From positions 1-18,936 of the forward strand of contig CAZQKI010000082.1 of assembly GCA_964592855.1 (NCBI GenBank): DNA of 18,936 nt, given 5' to 3'. Below, one piece after another: positions 13,690 to 18,936 of the stretch. The stretch is from JAAYLN01 sp964592855. GTDB taxonomy: Bacteria; Verrucomicrobiota; Kiritimatiellia; RFP12; JAAYLN01. Within the stretch, counting starts at the first letter, position 1. Each line of letters begins with the position of its first letter. The notes beneath the pieces were generated by a model. That model had not been told where the DNA came from, made no database searches, and saw only the letters and a list, made by a program, of their open reading frames with translations. A program made the position numbers and the translations under genes.

Positions 13690-16215
13690 ATGGACAAGAA
13701 TGCAGTTTGGAAATGGTTGATTCTGGCGGTCATCACGACCTTTTCGATGGTGACGGTGATGCCGCCCAAGGAGAAGATCCGCCTGGGTCTGGATCTGGCC
13801 GGCGGCACGAGCTTCACGGTGCAGATCGATCAGGAGCGGCTCCGCAGCGACATGCAGACAGCCGACCCCAGTCGGACCGTCGAATCGATCGATGCCGAAA
13901 TCAGCACGATCATGAAGGATGCCGACGCCCGCACGATCGAGGTGCTGCGCAACCGGGTCGACGCCCTGGGCGTCAACGAGCCGCTGATCGCCCCCGGCAA
14001 GGACCACCGCATTCTGATCCAGCTTCCCGGCGCCGACGAGCAGCAGCGCCTGGCCGCGGAGAAGAGCATTAAAAGCGCGGCCTTCCTGCAGTTCCGCCTG
14101 GTACACATGGACAATGCCCGCCTGGTCGGCAATCTGTTCGCCAACAGCAAGGTCCCCGACGGCTTCAGCATCCTGGATGGCAAGTACTACGAACGGACGA
14201 AGGCCTATGAAAAGCTCATCAAGGACCCGCAGTACGCCCGTCGCCTGGCCTCCTTCGAGCAGCCCGACCCCAGCTATGTCTTCATGCTGCAGCCTGAACG
14301 CCTGAAAGACGGACGCGAAGTCTATTCCCCCTGTTTCGTCCGGACCCGCGCCGAGATGACGGGCGAGACCCTCAAGCGCGCCGAGATCGAGCGCGACCCC
14401 ATGTCGGGCTCCGTGCACGTTTCGCTGACCTTCAAGCCCCGAGGCGCCAACGAGTTCGCCAAGATCACAAGCTACTACGCCCCCCGCGGCCTCCGCAACA
14501 AGGAAAGCGAAGTCGGCCGCCAGCTCGCCATCGTGCTGGACAACACCCTCTACTCGGCCCCCGTCATCAACGAGCCGATTCCGAGCGGGCGCGCCCAGAT
14601 CAGCGGCAGCTTCACCATGGACGAGGCCGCGCTGCTCCGCAACATCCTCAACGCCGGATCGCTGCCGGCGCCGGTCAAGATCCTCGAGAAGCGGAGTGTC
14701 GACGCCTCGCTCGGCAGGGACGCGATCCAGAGCGGCATCCGCGCCTCGATCATCGGCATGGTGCTCGTCACGGTCTTCATGCTGATCTACTACTCCTACT
14801 GCGGCCTGATCGCCAACCTCGCGCTGCTGGCCAACATGATCCTCCTGCCCGCCGGCATGATCGTCGTGGCCGGCATCCTGGGCCTCTTCGTCCGCGACAC
14901 CGGAGCCGCCGGCAAGAACATCATCTCGCTGCCGGTCCTGACCATGCCCGGCATCGCCGGCATCGTGCTGACGATCGGCATGGCGGTGGACGCCAATGTG
15001 CTGATCTTCGAGCGCATCCGCGAGGAATTCCGCGCCGGCAAGTCGGCGCGCGCCGCCGTTGCGGCCGGCTACGACCGCGCCTTCCTGGCGATCTTCGACT
15101 CCAACCTCACCACCTTGATCACCGGCGCGATCCTTTTCATCTTCGGCTCCGGCCCGATCCGCGGCTTCGCCATCACCCTCTCCGCCGGCATCCTGATCAG
15201 CATGTACACCGCGCTGGTCCTCACGCGGATGATCTTCAACGCCACCGTGCCGGAGCACCGCGTCAAGCCCTACCGCATGATGCAGTTCGTCAGCAAGACT
15301 AAGATCGACTTCCTGGCCAAGCGCCACATCGCCATCACCTTCTCGATCGCCGTGATCGTGCTGACGCTGGGCATCTTCACCTTCCGGCTGCTGCAGAATC
15401 CGCGGCGCGTCATGGCTATCGATTTCACCGGCGGCACGGTGCTCTCCTACAATTACGCACAGGCCCCCGCCGTCGAGGAGATGCGCGCGGCGCTCAACGC
15501 CATCGGCGTGACGGACGCCATCCTCCAGAACCAGGGGGCGCTGGAAGGCGCCATGCCCGTGCTCCAGGTCAAGACCGGCAAGGAGACCGTGGATGGCGTG
15601 GCCGTGGCGCAGGCCGCCACCGAAGCGCTGCAGCGCGCCTTCCCCGACGCCAAGCTGGTACTCGGCGGCGAGGAGGTCATCGGCTCGCAGATCGGCAAGG
15701 ATCTCCAGCGCGACGCCTTCTGGTCGATCCTCTTCGCCATGGTCGGCATGCTCATCTACATCACGGTCCGCTTCGAGTTCGGCTTCGCCCTCGGCGCCAT
15801 CGTGGCGCTGGCCCACGATGTGCTGATCACGCTGGGCATCTTCACCCTGCTCGACCGCCAGGTCAGCCTGACCGTCGTGGCGTGCCTGCTGACCATTCTC
15901 GGCTACTCCGTCAACGACACGATCGTGATCTTCGACCGCATCCGCGAGGATATGAAGCTGGACCAGCGCATGAGCTTCAAGGATCTCTGCAACATGAGCA
16001 TCAACCAGACCCTCAGCCGCACGCTGCTGACCTCGTTGACGACGATGCTGGCGACCGGTTCGCTCTTCCTCTTCGGCGGCGGCGCGATCAACGACTTCGC
16101 GCTCTGCATGCTGATCGGCCTCGTGGCGGGCGTCTATTCGACCGTCTTCATCGCCACGCCGGTGATGCTGGCCTGGTACAAGGGACGCCGCCCCGGCCTG
16201 GTCGCGGCCAAGTAG
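13690..16215 (+). CDS. secDF: Fused protein translocase subunit SecD-SecF
   Basis: The 841-aa protein joins SecD and SecF in one chain. It uses the proton motive force to pull exported proteins across the inner membrane after SecA/SecYEG. SecD part: the first helix is at about 7-24, GLDLAGGT at 33-40, a large periplasmic P1 region follows, and then five helices from about residue 350 with GMAVDANVLIFERIREE around D434 (proton path). SecF part: a helix at about 550-565, DFTGGTVLSY from residue 578, and a late helix pair with GYSVNDTIVIFDRIRED (N742, D743). Both RND-type halves are complete. GAGGAG lies upstream of ATG 13690. Fused SecDF occurs in Bacillus and in many PVC and other lineages. 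It ends at a strong terminator. Confidence 0.96.
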   Translation: MDKNAVWKWLILAVITTFSMVTVMPPKEKIRLGLDLAGGTSFTVQIDQERLRSDMQTADPSRTVESIDAEISTIMKDADARTIEVLRNRVDALGVNEPLIAPGKDHRILIQLPGADEQQRLAAEKSIKSAAFLQFRLVHMDNARLVGNLFANSKVPDGFSILDGKYYERTKAYEKLIKDPQYARRLASFEQPDPSYVFMLQPERLKDGREVYSPCFVRTRAEMTGETLKRAEIERDPMSGSVHVSLTFKPRGANEFAKITSYYAPRGLRNKESEVGRQLAIVLDNTLYSAPVINEPIPSGRAQISGSFTMDEAALLRNILNAGSLPAPVKILEKRSVDASLGRDAIQSGIRASIIGMVLVTVFMLIYYSYCGLIANLALLANMILLPAGMIVVAGILGLFVRDTGAAGKNIISLPVLTMPGIAGIVLTIGMAVDANVLIFERIREEFRAGKSARAAVAAGYDRAFLAIFDSNLTTLITGAILFIFGSGPIRGFAITLSAGILISMYTALVLTRMIFNATVPEHRVKPYRMMQFVSKTKIDFLAKRHIAITFSIAVIVLTLGIFTFRLLQNPRRVMAIDFTGGTVLSYNYAQAPAVEEMRAALNAIGVTDAILQNQGALEGAMPVLQVKTGKETVDGVAVAQAATEALQRAFPDAKLVLGGEEVIGSQIGKDLQRDAFWSILFAMVGMLIYITVRFEFGFALGAIVALAHDVLITLGIFTLLDRQVSLTVVACLLTILGYSVNDTIVIFDRIREDMKLDQRMSFKDLCNMSINQTLSRTLLTSLTTMLATGSLFLFGGGAINDFALCMLIGLVAGVYSTVFIATPVMLAWYKGRRPGLVAAK

Positions 16216-16232
16216 GCGCGGCGATCATTCAT

Positions 16233-16263
16233 GAGGCGCTTGCAAGGGTTTTGCAAGCGCCTC
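16233..16263. terminator. Bidirectional terminator between secDF and the protease gene
   Basis: GAGGCGCTTGCAA (16233-16245) and TTGCAAGCGCCTC (16251-16263) form a perfect 13-bp stem with a 5-nt GGGTT loop. It starts 18 nt after the secDF stop and abuts the stop of the convergent protease gene at 16264. The trailing T content is low (TCATTTC on the plus side; CATGAATGATC on the minus side), but the stem and the convergent position make it a good shared terminator. Confidence 0.85.
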
Positions 16264-18936
16264 TCATTTCAACTCGCCGCGCAACCGGAAGAAGGCATTC
16301 GTGCCGACCACCTTGGGCACATGCCAGGAACGGTTGGTCGGTTCGGCGGCATCGTCGATTGCATGCGTGCCGTTCGTGAACCAGGACGCCGGGTTCAAGT
16401 TGCGCGTCATTTCGATCAGGATGTCGACATAGGCGACGGTCGAAGTCATTTGCCGGGGAATGTCCACGACCGGCAGGTTGGTCGTGGCGGAGATGCCCGC
16501 CAGAATGTTCAGCAGGGGGGCGTTGGACGCCAGGTTCACCCCGAAGGCGTAGTCGAACCCGTTCTTCACGCCATCCGTATTGTGATCGCTCGCGAAGGCC
16601 GTCGGCAGATCCATGCCGGGGCAGTTGCGCTGAGCCCAGGCCTCGAAACTGCCGGGTGGCGCATCGTCATCGATGAGGGTCGCGACAACCTGCTGTGCTC
16701 CGCCCGCTTCGCCGTTCAGGATGGACGCGGCGGTCACGACAATCGTCTCGTTCGTTTCATCGAGGGAATCATCCACCGGCATCAGGCTGATCATGCCGGT
16801 CAGATTGCCGGGCCAGATCGTGATGCCAGGCGCAGAGGCCGTGAAATCGTTCGTCTCGGTCGCCTGTCCCGTGTAGGCCAGGTTTACGAGCACAGGCATG
16901 GGCGAGGTCTGCGACAGTGTGGCGGCCACGGATACCATGCCGCCGGCCTCCGACATTGTCGAACCGCCCGGAATGCTCAGCGTGACCATGGGCAGGATGA
17001 CCGTCGTCTCGCCCGCCGAGCCATACCCCTGCCAGGTTGAATTCGCGTAGGCCTGGACCCGGTAGGCATAGACGCCGTTTGTCCGGCCGACCGGCGAAAC
17101 GGCATATGAAGCCGCCGTGACGGTGTTAGCCAGTGTCGTCCAGCCGCCGTATCCGGCAATCTCCACGCCGGTGATGGCAATGTCGTCCAAACCGAAGCCC
17201 CAATCGGGGAAGGAACTCCACCCGTACGCCTGTTCGGCGTTCATGACGAACCGGAGGATGCAGGAATCGCCGACGTTGATCCCTTTGGCATTCATTGCCG
17301 CGTAATTGTGCGTGTACTGCGTCCACGAGTTGATGTATCCGTTGTACGTGCCGAGGGTGAGCCAGGTGTTGCCGTTGTCTTTTGAGATGTCGCATTTGAG
17401 ATAGCCGCCATCCGCATGCAGGTGTGAAGTCAGATAGAACGAGATCACGGAGCTGGATGTGACCTTGAAGGGATTCTGCAGGGTCAACGACTGAACCGGC
17501 GTGTACCAGTTGCTGCTGGAATCGAGGAGTTGCAGCAGGTAGCTGTAGCTGCCGGTCCGCTGGCCTGCCGTGCTGCGCCGGGCGCTTCCGGCCAGATGCC
17601 CGTTGGCATACATGGCGTTATCGTCCTCGGCACCATCGGCGAAGCTTGTGAGGGTCGCGCGTGAACCCTCCTGGATTTCGTAGAGGGCGGCCTGCGAACA
17701 GGGCGGCCAGGAGATGGTGTAGCCCGACGAAAAAACCGTCTGATTGCCCAGGGTTGTCTTCAGCGTCTGGATCGTGCAGCTCATGGTGTTGCCCGCCGCC
17801 GAAAAGTTGGTCGCGCGCAGATACGAATACGAGGCCGTGCTGTCGCTGCGGGCATAGGGCGCGGATTGGTACAGCATCGCATTGGCAGTGGTGTTGCCCG
17901 TCTTGTCGCGGAATCCGCCGGCGATTCCGCTGGTGCTGGTCCACACGTCGCCGGCCTCGGACCGGTTGGGTGTGGGCGTCTCGATCGTCCCCAGCGAGTT
18001 GTCGCCGTCAGCCTCTTCGATCTTCACCGCCGGATGCGTCCATGCGCCCAGGTCGTTGTTCAGACTCTTGCTGTCGACATGGTAGATCAGCACGCCCGGA
18101 AAAATGTTGGCGGTATCGTTGTCGAAACCGTACCGCGACCGGTTTTCCAGCAGAAAATACTCCCCGTTCGACATCCCGTCGCGCAGGAGGACAACCGAGT
18201 CGTTCAACTCCACCCGGGGCAGTGACGCTCCGGATTGGGAATGCAGGGTGGCCGGCCGCACGAATCCCAGCATGCATTTCGCGTAGGCGCTCAGGTGGGC
18301 CGGGCGGCTGCCCTCGGAGCCGTTCCAATTGCCGTGCGCCATCAGGCACCATCGGCCGAGGCCATCGGTCGTATTGCTGTAGTCGTAGAGGTCCGGCAGT
18401 CCGAAGGAGTGCCCCATTTCGTGGCAGATCACGCCGATCCGGATGATGGAGGTGCTGGAGGTCGCACCCCGCAGGGCGGGTTCGGTGTGTGCGCGCTTCA
18501 GCTTCACGCCGTCTTTCGTCACCACGTTGGACATTTCGCCTTGCTTGGACCAGATGCAGGTGGCGGGATTCCCCGTGATCTCCTGCCCGTGGCCGGAGTG
18601 GATGACGGTCAGGCAATCGACCCACCCGTCGCCATCGGAGTCGCCCGACGCGAAATTCAACCCGGCGTTGTCGGCGGCGTTGATGGCATCGCCGATCATC
18701 TCCAGCCACTTGAGATCCTTGACCGTTCCGCCGGTGCCGTCCGTCCCGTAGTAGGATTCGTTCTGCGGCAGCCGGACCCACTTGAAGACCACGGATCCGA
18801 CCGTCAGCTTGGCATAGGAGACTTCCTGGTAGTAGTCCTTGACCGAACCCACGGCCGAATCGGCTGAAAACCCGGCCTGGTTGAAGAGGTTCGTGTAGTC
18901 GTTCTGGGTCTTGCCGTAGGTGCTGCTGACCGTTCC
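16264..18936 (-). CDS. Secreted M6-family metalloprotease with Calx-beta domain, N-terminus off the edge
   Basis: The 890 visible residues enter from the right edge; the frame is open to 18936, so the GTG at 18852 is internal. The M6 (immune inhibitor A-like) protease domain comes first. It has GSVKDYYQEVSYAKL, a Ca-type DSDGDGWVD loop (about 99-107), and the zinc motif HEMGHSFGLPDLYD (HExxH at about 172-176), followed by GRWCLMAHGNW. A jelly-roll/MAM-like region with WGFGLDDIAITG is next. A Calx-beta domain follows at about 651-759, with EAGG, DDSLDETNET and a final LIDDD. The C-terminus has FEAWAQRNCPG, HNTDGVKNGFDYAFG and ends AFFRLRGELK, a style common in secreted PVC proteins. Its function is probably extracellular protein breakdown. 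The signal peptide must lie outside the window. It is convergent with secDF. Confidence 0.88.
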   Translation of the reverse strand, partial: GTVSSTYGKTQNDYTNLFNQAGFSADSAVGSVKDYYQEVSYAKLTVGSVVFKWVRLPQNESYYGTDGTGGTVKDLKWLEMIGDAINAADNAGLNFASGDSDGDGWVDCLTVIHSGHGQEITGNPATCIWSKQGEMSNVVTKDGVKLKRAHTEPALRGATSSTSIIRIGVICHEMGHSFGLPDLYDYSNTTDGLGRWCLMAHGNWNGSEGSRPAHLSAYAKCMLGFVRPATLHSQSGASLPRVELNDSVVLLRDGMSNGEYFLLENRSRYGFDNDTANIFPGVLIYHVDSKSLNNDLGAWTHPAVKIEEADGDNSLGTIETPTPNRSEAGDVWTSTSGIAGGFRDKTGNTTANAMLYQSAPYARSDSTASYSYLRATNFSAAGNTMSCTIQTLKTTLGNQTVFSSGYTISWPPCSQAALYEIQEGSRATLTSFADGAEDDNAMYANGHLAGSARRSTAGQRTGSYSYLLQLLDSSSNWYTPVQSLTLQNPFKVTSSSVISFYLTSHLHADGGYLKCDISKDNGNTWLTLGTYNGYINSWTQYTHNYAAMNAKGINVGDSCILRFVMNAEQAYGWSSFPDWGFGLDDIAITGVEIAGYGGWTTLANTVTAASYAVSPVGRTNGVYAYRVQAYANSTWQGYGSAGETTVILPMVTLSIPGGSTMSEAGGMVSVAATLSQTSPMPVLVNLAYTGQATETNDFTASAPGITIWPGNLTGMISLMPVDDSLDETNETIVVTAASILNGEAGGAQQVVATLIDDDAPPGSFEAWAQRNCPGMDLPTAFASDHNTDGVKNGFDYAFGVNLASNAPLLNILAGISATTNLPVVDIPRQMTSTVAYVDILIEMTRNLNPASWFTNGTHAIDDAAEPTNRSWHVPKVVGTNAFFRLRGELK

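Noticed and set aside
13507..15816. Minus-strand open frame of 769 codons across secDF
   Set aside because: It is a shadow of the plus-strand secDF gene, rich in Asp/Glu/Gly/His from reversed GC-rich codons, without any family motif.

Overview
The window is a high-GC bacterial chromosome segment that looks like a scaffold from a metagenome assembly, because it contains a run of exactly 100 N. Several features point to the PVC superphylum, most likely Kiritimatiellota, Lentisphaerota or Verrucomicrobiota. These are a SecD-SecF fusion in a tgt-yajC-secDF block, a short Thermus-type orotate phosphoribosyltransferase with a C-terminal CPLC motif, a degenerate pseudopilin cluster, a large secreted M6-type protease with a Calx-beta domain and an 'AFFRLR'-type C-terminus, and intergenic arrays of 7-bp repeats. 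The lineage is inferred from gene content; no marker gene was compared.

Layout. Positions 1-98 hold the end of a gene that may be glucose-6-phosphate dehydrogenase. A hairpin-rich spacer follows, then a two-gene toxin-antitoxin module on the minus strand (448-1157; PIN-domain toxin and DUF6364-like antitoxin). A plus-strand run with a good promoter carries purB, pyrE, two pseudopilin genes separated by the assembly gap, a GspK-like gene and a small NIF3/CutA-like gene (1232-5586). Most junctions are short or ATGA overlaps. A minus-strand operon (7443-5544) encodes a DapA/NanA-family aldolase and two small cysteine-containing paralogues that resemble L-2-amino-thiazoline-4-carboxylate hydrolases. 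A D-Ala-D-Ala-ligase-like ATP-grasp enzyme is divergent from it (7683-8771). A repeat-rich spacer follows, then a minus-strand pair: a MATE transporter and a Gfo/Idh/MocA oxidoreductase with its own promoter. The plus-strand tgt-yajC-secDF block (12115-16215) ends at a perfect 13-bp terminator hairpin, which it shares with a convergent M6 metalloprotease gene that runs off the right edge.

How the genes fit together. Much of the window concerns export: secDF and yajC assist Sec translocation, the pseudopilins belong to a type II secretion or type IV pilus-like machine, and the protease is a plausible secreted client. Nucleotide synthesis genes (purB, pyrE) share a transcript with the pseudopilins.

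The most unusual feature is a precisely phased array of 18-19 heptanucleotide units inside the 5' end of the GspK-like gene. It separates the start codon from the prepilin-like transmembrane segment. Related 7-bp-phased stretches lie at 8987-9021 and 11962-11989. Other points of interest are the aldolase/paralogue operon and a long perfect-arm hairpin upstream of tgt.
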